In this document: piece by piece, positions 1 through 12,382 of the stretch | Layout: every line of letters starts with the position of its first letter | How positions within the stretch are numbered: the first letter of the stretch is position 1 | NCBI GenBank assembly: GCA_947568835.1 | Contig: OX387611.1 | Span: 12,872,350-12,936,349, forward strand | Length of the DNA stretch: 64,000 bases | Direction of reading: 5' to 3' | Source of the DNA: Protonemura montana | Taxonomy: Eukaryota > Arthropoda > Insecta > Plecoptera > Nemouridae | The notes under the pieces: generated by a model | Database searches by the model: none | What the model saw: the letters and a program-made list of their open reading frames with translations, nothing else | Told to the model about the DNA's origin: nothing | Program-made: the position numbers and the translations under genes

Positions 1-410
1 TCTCCTATAAACACCGGCTTGTACTCCGGTCAATTGATTTAAAGCAAACACAGAATAATGACAGATAACAAAGTTTATTGATGAATAAACAGACTTGATT
101 TAATGATTAGATAGATATCCAGCAAGTACCCAAACAAAACAAGCTGATCTGTCATCAGCTTAATAAGGGTTTGGATTGGGAGATGTTAGGCAGTTTCTAC
201 TTTTTAATATGCACTGTAATCTTTGTTTACCATCGAATGAAACAAGCATTTCATAAAACTTAAAAAATTCATATTTGTAGTTGAATAACTAATCCTCAAT
301 TCACGGCGTGTCAGGTTCTTGGCTATGTTTGCTCCGAACATTCAGTGGTTGCTATAAAGCGAATATAGCCGAGTCTACGCTAGATTGTAAATCTAAATAT
401 CAGGGCATCG
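1..410. other. No recognisable feature
   Basis: AT-rich sequence with no frame or repeat that I can support. Confidence 0.5.
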
Positions 411-546
411 AACCCGAACCCGAACCCGTAACCCGAAAAAACCGTAATTATGTGTGGAACCCGAACCAGAATCCGGAAAATTTGGAAACCCGAACCCGAA
501 CCCGAACCGGAACCTGTATTATTTCTCGGGTTTTTTCGGGTTTTTG
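411..546. repeat. CCCGAA-type simple repeat with foldback partner
   Basis: Runs of CCCGAA/AACCCG occur at about 411-445 and 485-512. The complementary form (CGGGTTTTTTCGGGTT) follows at about 527-543, so the A-rich variant AACCCGAAAAAACC near 432 can pair with it. The stretch is open in two frames and gives Glu-Pro and Arg-Thr repeats, which is the usual by-product of such a repeat. I do not read it as coding. Confidence 0.7.
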
Positions 547-1482
547 CACATGTTGCGTTTTATTTAAAATTGTGCAGATATCCTTCCAGGAGAGATGCAA
601 GATATTTTTGTTTAGCGGAACTTTATCAAACCTTTATCTTACCCACCTATTTTCTGTGGGTAATCACAATTACGCACCTTTACTTGTCTATGTACCTGAC
701 AGACGTCTCATTGCGCAGTCGGGCTCAAGAAAAATAAATATTTTATACGGTTTACATCGGTGACTGAGAAATCTTTTGAAATTTCTGCAGAAAACTCAAC
801 CTACAAGAGCTGTAACTTGTAAAGATAGCGTGGCTATCAGCGAACTCGTAGCTTCTCTTGAATATCAACAGTGGTTCTACCAACAACTAGCTTTTATATA
901 GCGTCGCATTGCTTTGTCGGGCAGCGTCGATAAAGCAATGCGACAGTATGGTACAAAAACAAAGACAAACTGGGTTGGGTATCGAGTGAATTGTTTCTAG
1001 TTATGCATCGTCTTTAATTTAAGGCTTACCCGCTTATTTTGTTACAAATCAACCACTTTAATACCATTTCAAGGGAAATGGACAAAATGTTGGGAACTGG
1101 GAAGGGATTATCTTCTATTTTAAGAAGTAGCAAGTTTGCACTTGACCAACTTACAAGCAAATGTGTTGCTTGCTTTGGCTTGTTCGGTCAGTGTCAGTCT
1201 TTTTTCATCCGTCATAGGAGGTGGCCGTAATACGCTCTTGTGTTTTATGTACATCTTTGAATCATGGGGCGCAAACAAGAAAGCAAGATCAGGAAATATT
1301 TCAGTTATAGCTACGTCAAAAAGGAATCAAGTTGCAGAATTGTCGGCTGTAACGTGATTATGAAGGTAAATTTGCAAATGTATTTATGAGTACATTGTAT
1401 CGACTGTCGAGACCCAGTTTACAGTCTGCAGTTCGTTTCTATTTCAAACCTATTTCGTAGGACATATTAGTTATTAGTATTA
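547..1482. other. No gene seen; one hairpin inside
   Basis: Apart from the perfect hairpin at 903-944, I see no supported coding or repeat feature here. Confidence 0.5.
903..944. repeat. Perfect 13-bp inverted repeat (hairpin)
   Basis: GTCGCATTGCTTT at 903-915 is repeated exactly, in inverse complement, at 932-944 with a 16-nt loop. It could be a transcript hairpin or the ends of a tiny foldback element. No function is assigned. Confidence 0.75.
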
Positions 1483-2002
1483 TTAACCTTATTATATAAA
1501 AGCCTTAAATTGCGATGTTCAACTTTTTTAGTTTGTCTCTGGCTGCTGGCTGGGGTAACATTTTTTCTGTACATATTGATGGAAATTGCGAAATTTAGTT
1601 AAAAACGTGTGCAATTGGGTTATAATTGTTCAAAATTAAAATCTTAACACTATTGTGACACTTTGAGGGTGATTTGAAAGTGTTTTTTCGGTGAAATATT
1701 GATAATTGTGTTTGCATCGTGGCTGGCGAGGCGATTTAAAGCCATGTCTTACAGCTCGATTTTTATTTGATTCAAAACTTGTCTTTAAATTACTTGCAGC
1801 ATCTCGATAATACTGTTCATGCATGTCCATGGAAGTTGTTGAAGAAATTGAGCCCAAACGCTGTTATTTAAGCGCGTTTTACGTGAAATATAAATAATTT
1901 TGCAAAAAGTTTGACAGATGCATTCATTTGTTTGGTTTTTTGACCACTGCAGGGTGAACGAATTCTTCAACTTATCTTTGATGGCAGTGCATTCAGGATA
2001 TT
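1483..2002. repeat. Direct duplication, copy 1
   Basis: This 0.52-kb segment, which starts near TTAACCTTA and contains the phrase GTTTGTCTCTGGCTGCTGGC, recurs at about 2423-2953 with roughly one difference per ten to fifteen bases. Copy 1 runs into a short GTCAAT-type hexamer run at 2008-2037. Short minus-strand frames in both copies share a similar start, but the sequence drifts without respect for frame, so it looks non-coding. Confidence 0.8.
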
Positions 2003-2007
2003 CAAAC

Positions 2008-2037
2008 GTCAATGTCAATGTCAACGTCAATGTCAAA
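2008..2037. repeat. GTCAAT/GTCAAC hexamer run
   Basis: About five tandem copies of GTCAAT or GTCAAC lie directly after copy 1 of the duplication. The run is absent after copy 2. Confidence 0.8.
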
Positions 2038-2422
2038 TTCTTTTCAAAATCTCTAGAACTGAAGGGAAATAAATGACAGAACTGAAAAAAACTGAAATAT
2101 TGTTGGTGTCTTGGCTAGCAAGATTGGCTAGCCCATATTGTAAAAGGTATATCACAAGTTTCACTCTCTAAGAAATATTTCAAGAAATCTAACACGAAAC
2201 AACAGCCAACGTCGTTTGTTTTCGAAATTGTCATCGTGGTCACTTTGGAATTCACAGAGTTTCCACAATGAAGTGACCCCGAGTGACATAAGCGGCAAAT
2301 TTCAAACAAAATAAACGGGGGTACAGTATGGTATTGCATGGTACTTTTGGTTGTGGTCCCATTGAAACCAAAATGCCCACTTTCTCAAAATCTAAAGCGG
2401 CCGTAGGCAGCGGGTACTGCTA

Positions 2423-2953
2423 GTTAACCTTATATAAAAGCTTTAAAATGGCGATGTTCAACTTTTTAGTTTGTCTCTGGCTGCTGGCTGCTGGCTGCTG
2501 GCTGGGGTAACATTTTTTTCTGTACATGTTGATGGAAATTGCGAAATTTGGTTACAAACGTGTGCAATTGGGTTATAATTGTTCAAAATTAAAATCTTAA
2601 CACTATTGTGACACTTTGAGGGTGATTTGAAAGCGTTTTTTTGGTGAAAAATTGATAATTATGTTTGAAATTTCCTGCCTAGGAAAATTGGAGCCATGTC
2701 TGACAGTTCGATTTTTATTTGATTCAAAACTTGCCTTTAACTCACCCGCAGCAGCTCGGTAATACTGTTCATGCATGCCTATGAAAGTTATTGAAGAAAT
2801 TGAGCCCAAACGCTGTTATTTACGTTCGTTTTACGTGAAATATAAATATTTTTGCAAAAAGTTTGACAGATGCATTCATTTGTTTGGTTTTTTGACCACT
2901 GCAGGGTGAACAAATTCTTCAACTTATCTTAGTGGCAGTGCATTCAGGATATT
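2423..2953. repeat. Direct duplication, copy 2
   Basis: Second copy of the 1483-2002 segment in the same orientation. It carries an expanded CTGGCTG trinucleotide-like stretch (GCTGCTGGCTGCTGG) near 2470-2500, where copy 1 has a shorter one. Confidence 0.8.
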
Positions 2954-3407
2954 TCTGGGAAGCAAATGCCACTTGGCCGTGATATTGCGAACATTAAATT
3001 CAGTGGCTAACTTTGGAAGACTTTGCGGCCGTACTGCTCTAAATGAACCACGTGCTAAAACATTACTCTCCTTGCTATGGTTACAAACTGAAGCAACTTT
3101 GCTGTGTTAAACTATCAGTGAGATTTCGGGTTCCCATTCCACTTGTTGCTGATGACATACATCGGACAATGACTGGTGCGGCGTCATTCAATTGAGTTCA
3201 TTTATCAAGGTTTGTTTTTATTAAATTTCTCTTCATTTCATTGCTCTGTCTACAATTGTAACTATCGGTAACAAAGCTTATCAAGGGTTGGGGTTGGGTC
3301 TGGCATTACTCAAGCATTCAACCCAAAAACGATGTCTTCTAGTTTTGTCTCGTAGCGCTTTAAAGCCCCACAGAAAGTTTCATTTTGGGATTCGTACTAG
3401 TTTACTT
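2954..3407. other. No recognisable feature
   Basis: Unique sequence between the duplication and the 41-bp minisatellite. No supported frame. Confidence 0.5.
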
Positions 3408-4289
3408 GAGATCAGCTGGCTGGATCCTATGTTCTATCCATGTTACTTGAGATCAGCTGGCTGGATCCTATGCTTTATCCACGTTATATGAGATCAGCTG
3501 GCTGGATCCTATGCTCTATCCATGTTACTTGAGATCAGCTGGCTGGATCCTATGCTCTATCCACGTTATATGAGATCAGCTGGCTGGATCCTATGTTCTA
3601 TCCAGGTTATTTGAGATCAGCTGGCTGGATCCTATGCTCTATCCAGGTTATTTGAGATTAGCTGGCAGGATCCTGTGCTCTATACAGGTTATTTGAGATC
3701 AGCTGGCTGGATCCTATGCTCTATCCAAGTTATTTGAGATCAGCTGGCTGGATCCTATGTTCTATCCAGGTTATTTGAGATCAGCTGACTGGATCCTATG
3801 CTCTATCCACGTTATTTGAGATCAGCTGGCCGGATCCTATGGTCTATCTAGGTTATTTAAGATCAGCTGACTGGATCCTATGCTCTATCCAGGTTATTTG
3901 AGATCAGCTGACTGAATCCCATGCTCTATCCATGATATTTCAGATCAGCTGGCTGGATGCTATGTTCTATCCACGTTATTTGAGATCAGCTGGCCGGATC
4001 CTATGGTCTATCTAGGTTATCTAGGATCAGCTGACTGGATCCTATGCTCTATCCAGGTTATTTCAGATCAGCTGGCTGGATCCTATGCTCTATCCAGGTT
4101 ATTTGAGATCAGCTGACTGGATCCTATGTTCTATCCACGTTATTTGAGATCAGCTGGCCGGATCCTATTGTCTATCTAGGTTATTTGAGATCAGCTGGCC
4201 GGATCCTATTGTCTATCCAGGTTATTTGAGATCAGCTGGCTGGATCCTATGTTCTATCCATGTTATTTGAGATCAGCTGGCTGTATCAG
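3408..4289. repeat. 41-bp minisatellite, about 21 copies
   Basis: The unit starts GAGATCAGCTGGCTGGATCC and continues with TATGCTCTATCCAGGTTATTT. Successive GAGATC starts at 3408 and 3449 fix the period at 41 bp. Units differ by scattered substitutions (CTGGCTGG, CTGGCCGG, CTGACTGG; CCAGG, CCACG, CCATG), so the array has aged moderately. Each unit contains the palindrome CAGCTG and a GGATCC. Confidence 0.95.
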
Positions 4290-4699
4290 CTGATACTTGA
4301 TTGAGATGATCTAAGAAATGTTGCTATCGGTTCTTGTTGGTGCCAACATGTGCAGAGATGTGTCAGCTTTCAGCTGTGGTATTGGTGAAAATAATCTAAT
4401 GCTTTCTTTTATTGATTTGCTTGTAGGCGTGTGCAGGATGCTGGATGCAGGATGGTGGACGCAGGATGCAGGGGAGTCAACAATGGCCGCCACGTGACGC
4501 TGCTTGAAGACAAGGTACGTGGACATCCTTTATACAAACTCATTTCATGCCCGACACGACTCCACTTTATGCAGTATAGCCGTCAAGTTAGTTGAGACTA
4601 GGCGCTGATTTGCACCATGGAAACATATAATGCTAGAATATGATCGTAGTGAATCTGAAAGAACTGAGCCAATGTTACATGCAACCAATGTTCAACTAA
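4290..4699. other. No gene seen
   Basis: Short GGATGC/GATGCAGGA-like runs occur near 4435-4475. Nothing else is supported. Confidence 0.45.
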
Positions 4700-5552
4700 A
4701 ACAATTTTTTTAGCTTCACTCCTCTTTAACCTCGATGATTTCCCAAGGACCAGTGTATACAACTCGCCAAACAGTTCTGTGGTCACCCTTTCAATACCTA
4801 CCCTAGCCAGTGTTGCTTAACATTCATCCATCCAACCTCTCTCCCAAATAGAACTGGTCATGTGTATAATGGTCACCCATGCAATACCTGACCCAGCGCA
4901 ATGTTGCTTAACTTGCATCCCTCCAACCTCTCTCCTGAACAGAACTGGTCATGTGTATGATGGTCACCCATGCAATACCTGACCCAGCGCAGTGTTGCTT
5001 AACTTGCATCCCTCCAACCTCTCTCCCGAACAGAACTGGTCATGTGTATGATGGTCACCCATCCGATACCTGACCCAGCGCAGTGTTGCTTAACTTGCAT
5101 CCCTCCAACCTCTCTCCTGAACAGAACTGGTCATGTGTATGATGGTCACCCATCCAATACCTGACCCAGCGCAGTGTTGCTTAACTTTCATCCCTCCAAC
5201 CTCTCTCCTGAACAGAACTGGTCATGTGTATGATGGTCACCCATCCAATACCTGACCCAGCGCAGTGTTGCTTAACTTGCATCCCTCCAACCTCTCTCCC
5301 AAAACAGAACTGGTCATGTGTATGATGGTCACCCATCCAATACCTGACCCAGCGCAGTGTTGCTTAACTTTCATCCCTCCAACCTCTCTCCCGAACAGAA
5401 CTGGTCATGTGTATGATGGTCACCCATGCAATACCTGACCCAGCGCAGTGTTGCTTAACTTTCATCCCTCCAACCTCTCTCCCAAACAGAACTGGTCATG
5501 TGTATGATGGTCACCCATGCAATACCTAACCTAGCCATTGTTGTTAAACATT
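4700..5552 (-). repeat. 91-bp tandem array derived from a 5S rRNA-like sequence
   Basis: The phrase GGTCACCC recurs at 4781, 4871, 4962, 5053 and onward to 5509, which gives a 91-bp period and about 8.5 units. Read on the minus strand, each unit contains GTTAAGCAACA, then GGATGGGTGACC. These match in order the middle of 5S rRNA (GCTAAGCA or GTTAAGCG) and its C-box region (GGATGGGTGACC in plants, GGATGGGAGACC in animals). After the last unit (4700-4780) the minus strand continues with a diverged stretch like the 5' half of 5S rRNA (ACTGGTCCTTGGGAAATCAT). A related single copy lies at 52240-52352. This is probably a 5S-derived SINE or pseudogene whose 3' half was amplified in tandem. It is not a functional 5S array, because the 5' half is absent from the units. 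Confidence 0.7.
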
Positions 5553-5918
5553 GTTGTTTCAACAAACGTACTGTTTTATTGAGGCACAGAGTTCCACAAA
5601 GTCGTGAACACTCACCTTATAAAAGTGCATTTCTCCTTCAGTCTAAAACAAAAGACATGTGGTGCCTACAATTAAAGAAGGAGAACTCCAATTTTACAAC
5701 ATAATAATTTAGAACAAAAACTTGCACTGGGAATATTTACCTCAGAGAATCAGCAACTTCACGATGAACAGTCTTATCTCGCTGACCTCGTGATTGGATG
5801 CACGTTCGCGGGGTAAATCGAGTGCCCTTATTGGCTTAATTTGAAATATGTCTTTGCTGTTTTTAGTCGGCTTATCAATAATATTTTGTCAGCGTAGTTA
5901 TCACGTCAGCAGCAGATG
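5553..5918. other. No recognisable feature
   Basis: Unique sequence between the 5S-like array and the first LINE 3' end. Confidence 0.5.
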
Positions 5919-6790
5919 AATAATAATAATGAGAATGTTTTTTTATTCCGGGAACAAAATATACATACAAATAAACAGAAATATTGTTATCGAATAAGTC
6001 AGTTATAGTTATATTGTAGGATTTGAATAAAATGTTTACAGGATGACAGTAATTCAATAACATTTTTAGTGGCAGACGACCTTATGGGTGCGGTATTCTT
6101 CAAGGGAGTATGGGCAAAGCTTACAGAGGAATTCCTTCAGGTCGTTTTTGAATTGACTCGTATCTCGTTTGTTTTTCAACGCCAGAGGGAGGTCGTTGAA
6201 GAGAAACTGCCCCTGAAAGAGTGGGCTTTTTTCGTAGGTGTGCATGTTGTGGCTGGGTCGAGCGAAGTGCGTCCTATTTCTGGTTACTTTTGATTCCGGA
6301 TATGGCGTTGGGAGCAGTGTGTTGTTTATTGTAGCGAACATGATGGTATGATAGATGAATAGTCCATGGAGAGTCAGTCATTTCTTCTCGGTGAATATTG
6401 GTCTACAGGTCGCTCTGTACAAGGCCCCTGCTAGAGCTCTTATTATCGCTTTGGCTATTTGAAGACTCTTGCTGTCTGTGGCGCTGCACCCCAGAACATT
6501 ATTCCGTATGAGAGGTGTGAATTGACGTAGGAGTGATATGCAGTTATTACTGAGGGCGGGTTTGCTATTTTCCGAAGGTGGCGTAGGAGATATGGCGCCG
6601 AGGCGATCTTCTTCATGACATGTGTGATGTGGTCTGTCCAGTTCAGAGTGTCGTTAATTATTATGCCCAAGAATTTGGTCTCAGAGGATGTCTGCAGGCA
6701 TTTCCCCCGAAGTTTGATAAGTGAACTACTGTCAATGATAGTGTGTGGTAGGTGGAATTGCAGGCATAGAGATACATAATGATATCGAAA
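5919..6790 (-). mobile_element. 5'-truncated LINE end (reverse transcriptase C-terminus)
   Basis: Minus-strand frames give the end of a jockey/CR1-type LINE protein. First come KFLGIIINDTLNW and HITHVMKKIA at 6720-6600, then AYHSYVNSHLSYGIMFWG (the HLSYG..WG block after the RT core) to about 6480. The typical tail follows at 6341-6066, with GQFLFNDLPLALKNK and QFKNDLKEFL, ending with a stop. The parts lie in different frames: a shift is needed near 6458 and an in-frame stop falls near 6370, so this copy is dead. The 3' UTR runs from 6065 to a short ATT tail at 5919-5930. Clade assignment within the jockey/CR1 group is not certain. Confidence 0.8.
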
Positions 6791-6980
6791 ATATTAAACC
6801 ATCTAATGATATAATTATCATGCCCCACTGACGAACATACGGAAACATATTTTAAATCCATCACATATAACATTCCTATGTAAAGAACGAAATATATTCC
6901 TGCAAACATTATGCAAAGAGTTTGTAGTGACGGCAAAACCAGCCTGAACCTACCTAAATTAAACACATTTGTAGACTTAC

Positions 6981-7570
6981 AATAATAATAATAATAATAA
7001 TATCAGTTTATTATCATTTTGGTCAGGTGACATGTGACAGTCGGATACAAATGCGGTTTAACATCATTTGCAGTTTAAAAATTCTTGTATAGAGTAAAAA
7101 CATTTGTCGATAAGATAAAATTTCACATTGCTTTGAAAATCCTAGTCATTATTTGTAGATTTTAAAAGGATTTCCCGCGGCAGAGCGTTAAAAAGTGTTC
7201 TACCCTCTTCCAATGGTCCCTTCGATACCTTTGCAGTGGTTCGGGTTAGCAGGCCAATGCTGCGGCCGGTGCCCTTGACAAGAAGATGCCTAGAATTAAA
7301 AACATATAGGATTGTACAGTATATGTATAAACAGGGGAGAGTCATTATTTGAAATTTCTTAAAATGTGGTCGGCACGAGTCCTTATAAAACACCACGGCG
7401 CAGGGGTCGTGGCTGGCTCCTGCCATAAATCTAATTGCTTTTTTCTGTAGGACGAAGAGTCTCTTCGAATGTCTGGAGGCCCCAATGCTTTTTAATGTAA
7501 CACTTGCCGATTTGTTTGAGAGATTTTGGATTATTGAGTGATTTAAATAAATCGGTGCCGGGATCACGCA
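6981..7570 (-). mobile_element. Second 5'-truncated LINE end with (ATT)n tail
   Basis: One minus-strand frame (7567-7142, 141 codons) carries the LINE C-terminal block: LQKKAIRFMAGASH, then CRPHFKKFQIMTLPCLYIYC and RTLFNALPREI. This is the usual arrangement after the RT domain in jockey/CR1-like elements. The coding end is followed by about 140 bp of UTR and a clear (ATT)7 tail at 6981-7001. It lies head to tail with the LINE end at 5919-6790, and both end in ATT repeats, which suggests the same or sister families. The RT core itself is absent. Confidence 0.85.
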
Positions 7571-10500
7571 TGCATCCGTACGTTCAAAAAGCTATAATTA
7601 AAAAGCTAAATCAAATTTAAAAATATATAAGTATGATATGTTTTTACTTCAAAATATGCCTCGGCTGCAGACAAGTCGGATTGTCCATCCTTAGCCGTAG
7701 CCTTAGCCATTTACTGGTACAATTTGAAGCCGGTAGATGAGACGTACCTGTTAAGGCAGAATATCACTTTATTGAAATCGTGCACTTCTTTTAGGCAGCC
7801 TCTTATCAAGCTCGGATATCGACTTTAACGGCGGGGATCTGAAATCTTTATAGTTGAAATATGTTTCCAGTTTTTGAATTGTTCGTGTTCGTGCACTTTT
7901 GCTACTTCACCCATGAATTACAGGGGTAGTCTTTCTGTTTGATCTTAACGAGTGCCGTCCGTGCAAACATTCTGTAACATGTGCATGAAACTCACTTCGA
8001 TGTAAGAGATTGCAGACGTGTTAAATGTAAGAAAGTCTTTCTGGCTGGAGAAATTTACAGCAGGCCACGAAAAAAATTATCATTGGTGTAAAGTTTAGAA
8101 ACGATATTCTATCGCTTGCAACCTCTGGCGTATAACGCAGCTCCAGCTTGGTCCTGCACCAGCGAAATCTTGCCTGTGATGTTACTGAGTGTCTGGTAGA
8201 TACTGTGTTTTTCAATACGTGTCGCTTTGTCTTCAGCTAACTAAAGTCTAGTGGTCAAACTAGCACCGAGACTGGTTGCAAGGTAAAATTCAGATTCTAT
8301 AGAAGTCAAATCTAGACATACTACATGGAGTACTCCAACGAGATTGCTTTACTCTCATTGCACGCAGAGCTGCTAGCAATTGATGGATCTTATTGCTTGC
8401 CATGCAGAAATGTTTTCATTATATCGCTTCTATACGTTTGTTTTAACGTTCCGAGTGGAACTAAAAATATTGATATTGACTCGCGGTCACTGCATGTGTA
8501 TTCCAGTCAAGTGCCCCAACTGCAACTAGCTCACAACACGTGGCACAGAAACGCAATGCCAGAAGCAGTCGATTCATTTTTCCCCTTAAGTTGTTGGGAT
8601 TTCCATTGCCATGGAATCAAACAGTTGCAATACTGTTTGCCTTCCATTGTTGGCGGAAACGAATGAAGCACTCTTTCTCGGGCCATTTCTACAAGGCCGA
8701 GGAAGTACATGACATTGTTCTCTAACAGCTCACCAGCTTCATCCTATTATTCGTCTGTGAAGATAGATCTGTCAGGCACAAGTTCTTGTCTCATTGGCTT
8801 TGGATGGCTGGAGACTGCCCAAATATTGTTAGTGGTTGGTGGTGGACTTGGCTTCGGAGAAAATAGCTAGGGTTACTAAAGACAGACCCAATATTTCATG
8901 TCATTTAATGAAGAGTGAAATTAATCTCGGATTTTGCTCCCGAAAATGTTTAGTACTTCTCGCTCCCTATTATCGGTATTGTCGGTGGAATATACATAAA
9001 TAAATTGCACCTGTCAGCCTGCACGGCCCGTTGGCTGCATTTAAATAAAACAATTGAGCATTGGCGATTGAATATTGTCTCCGTGGCCACAGTTTCTGGG
9101 CTCGGGTTCAACATTGGTTCAATATAATTTTGATGTACATCGAAATATAAAAATGAAATAAGGTGTTCATGTGCAGTCGTTAAATCGGATAATTGTTACT
9201 TCTGCACAAATAGAGCCGCTTTAGTCTTTATGGATCCTAATCATTCTAAAATGTATTAAAATTAACCTCCGGGGCTCCTGACACAAAATTCGTGTTCGTG
9301 TATTCGGTGCAATGTAACGCAATTCTTACGAGTTAGTGCTGGCTAGAGTATAATGTGTTTCATGACCGTCATTCGTACAGATTACAGGCCCATACAACCT
9401 CAACAATTTCCTTTGATGGCAGCTGCTTCAAATCAAGTGTGCGACGTGGCCGAGTCGCGTGGCCGATGTTGAATGTGCTACGGAATAGGTACACTTGGCC
9501 GAGGAAATGATACATTTGGTTAAAAAAATGGAAATAATCTTACTATCGTCTTGCCAACATGTGTATAATTTACATGACAAAGTCTTGTCCCTTATAAAGC
9601 CTGTTCGCCTTGTGATGGAAATCTTGCCTTGTGACGAGTTGCTTGGTCTGGTGGTGTCATCAAGGTGTAATCGATTTAGTGTTTCTCTCTGGCCACTGCT
9701 GTTGACTTGGTAAACGCTGTAGTTCAGATCTGCACCGGCAGACTGGTTAGTTGCCATCGTATTAATCAGGAACCACTGAGAGTATATAAACGGTATATAA
9801 TGCGCTTGTAAGTCTTCTAGCTGTAGTATTGTTAATTTTTCTGCCCTCTTCTGGCAGGTGTGTTACTCGATATTTGATTCAGCAAGGAAAACTGTAACTG
9901 TTCTTAAACCATTCGCATATCCAGTTATCAGCCGTTTGGTTTAAAAAAGGCCGATATCAGTGCCAAGACCCGCTAGATTGTTAGCTATCTCCATGAAGTT
10001 ATTGTCTACTCTGGTGGAACAGCCATGGAAAACAAACGGGGAAAAGTACAAATGGTCGGCGAATAGGGTGAGGAATTATTTATAATAAAGTAAAAAGTGT
10101 TCAAACAATTAAAAATGATTTAATTATTGTATATTTTTTAAAACGTTCACTTATTTCATGTGTTAAATTGGTCGCAAATGGATTCAAACACGAAGCTTGT
10201 CTTTAGCCGAGAGACTTAAGACGCGTTGCAATGGTGATTATTCTTATTCTTGATGATCTAGTGTTAAATCTTGAGGCATCTCGAGTTTTCTATGTGATTG
10301 CATTATTATCGGTCGGGACTCGTGTCCTGGGGCTGTCGCAAGTCGCTTGGGTTGGCGACGATCCTCGCCTGATCTGTTTAAGCTGGTAACTTCGCGCTTC
10401 TGGTTTTGTGTCGTGAACCACTGTGGCCAGAAACCGAGATGCTGTCCGCGACGTGCACTGAAGTGTCGCTTGAAAAAAGTTGCTGGTTGGGTCGCCCGCG

Positions 10501-12382
10501 TCAGGCACAGTGCCGTCCTAGATGGTGGCGATCTGGATCAGTCCCGAACTGGGACATCTTTTGTAGGATCTAGTTTCATTCTATTGTGCTAACTAGAGTA
10601 TTTGTGGGAGTTTACTGGGAGCTCGTTTGAAGGGCTAAAGGAACCGAAAGCCTGGGAAATTTTTGCAGGAGAAAAAACTATGGATTTAAAGAGATGGCGG
10701 GGCAGTGCTTCCGTAAAAGAGGCCAACGCCGTAAAGAACGCCAGCGACGCATCAAACCTTTACAAACGACGCAATGTCGCTTCGGCCAAGATGCCACGCG
10801 AAAAATGAGGAACGCGGGCTTAAAGACGGGCACTAGGAACGGGGGACGGGATCGTATGCTGACGAAAATTATTGTCCTTAAAAATTGCTGAGCTAACTGG
10901 AAAGTTCGTGACTCCAGCTTTGGCTCGCAAGTGCAGCGTTTTCATAAATTTTAATTTATGAAATTTTAATTAAATTAAATTTAAATTAAGGGCATCACAC
11001 TTTATTTTCTAAGCATTTTCTTAGTACCCACTCTTGGTTGTCGACCGGGTATTAGAGGCTTTGGAAAGGGCATCTGACCAAACTCCCTCGACATCAACAG
11101 CGGCTGTCAGGCACCGGGTACTGCTAGTTGACATACTACTAGTTGCCATGGGTTTGCTTGCTCATGAGTTATTACTTGCTCCCGCTAATATTCTGGTGGC
11201 ACTTTTCTGAACTTCATTCTTGCTTTGAACGGTACTACGTGTAGATTGTTTGCAGTCATATTTCCCGTACCGAGCCCGGTACTACCTAGTTGTCATTTTT
11301 GTGATATTTTCTTTCGAGTTAATTCCATTATTTACTTGCTACATTCATCAGCCAAGAGGTCCTTTTGGTCTTTTGTATATTTTTTTCTCTTGGCACTAGG
11401 AAATTGCCATCTTATGAGACCATTTCGGCCCTTTTCAAGTGAATTGGGCTTGTTTCATTGTCCTTTAAGAGGGCAATATCAAGTTGTCTATGTATATCTG
11501 TATTTCTAAAATACCAGGATGACTTGGTACCGAGTCTTAAAGCTAGCTAAGTTGTGTATAGTCTGTAAACCTTTCAATGTTGTTGTGGATAAGTTGCCCC
11601 AGACAGCACTGGCATATGTCATCGGTAAGATAAATGTTCTGTAGAAAGTCGATCCATTTCATCGGTTGACGAGATTTATTTTCTTCTGTTATTTTGTCAA
11701 TATTTTCGGGCTCCTGGAGCGTCCTGCTGGCTGTCAACGAGCCTGCACAACTCGTTCTGTCTTGCCTGGTTAGGCAATAAATACTACCGGACCCGCCACC
11801 GCGGTGGCCACTTTGTTCTATTTGCTCGACCCAGCAACATCTTCAGTCACATGTTAAATCGTCGGGGGCTTGCTGGTAATTATTTCGCTGCACCGACATT
11901 AGGTTCCGGTCGTCAATATATTCACCTCACACTGAAACAGCTTTTCCTCATTTCGATCGCTCATGCAGCTGTTGTTGCTGCAGCCGATTTTTCTTCTTGT
12001 GTTTGTGTTTTTAATTGTGTTTGCAGTTCCTGCTTCTGCATCTGGGACTTGTCCCGTGCGTGGATTGGGATAATGCCTACTATTCATTGCGAATTTCCAC
12101 TGTAAATATTTGTTGAGTTTGTGGCATACTTACCGTTTATGTCCGTCGCAAGACCATTTTACCCTTTCTTCATGTCAATGAGCTTGTGGCAAATATTACT
12201 ATCTAGCAAGCAGCAAATCAAAATCTACCACAAATCACAAATTGTGTGCTAGCTAGAAATTAATTAAGCATATTTATTATTGAGCCAAATAATTTCAAAA
12301 GATAACTTGAATCGATATTTTTTTTTAAATTAAGATATAATCAAAACTCCGTTATTTCTGGTTTCTTATTATTTTATAATAA
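7571..12382. other. Long stretch without a recognised gene
   Basis: All frames are short and none shows a motif I know. A 14-base match (GCACGGCCCGTTGG) to the dispersed module found at 16581 lies at 9021-9034. An AT-rich hairpin lies at 10941-10962. The phrase GGGTACTGCTAGTT occurs at about 11116 and also at about 2411. A frame at 10694-10891 is rich in Arg and Lys but has no recognisable domain. Confidence 0.5.
10941..10962. repeat. AT-rich 9-bp hairpin
   Basis: TTCATAAAT and ATTTATGAA are perfectly complementary with a 4-nt loop. They sit in a 50-bp stretch made only of short A/T words. Confidence 0.7.

Noticed and set aside
411-546. Telomere-like repeat
   Set aside because: AACCCG is not a known animal telomere unit, the run is short and impure, and it lies inside ordinary sequence.
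308-763. Glu-Pro and Arg-Thr repeat proteins
   Set aside because: They are translations of the CCCGAA simple repeat in two overlapping frames.
3408-5552. Regular direct repeats that superficially resemble a CRISPR array
   Set aside because: Units are contiguous with no unique spacers, the periods are 41 and 91 bp, and all context is eukaryotic with introns and LINEs.
4700-5552. Functional 5S rRNA gene cluster
   Set aside because: Units contain only the 3' half, the period (91 bp) is shorter than 5S itself (about 120 nt), and there is no T-run terminator.
6661-6966. 101-codon hydrophobic minus frame
   Set aside because: It overlaps the LINE reading in another frame and has no independent support.
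9021-9034. A seventh copy of the 100-bp module
   Set aside because: Only 14 bases match, so it is noted as a trace and not annotated as a copy.
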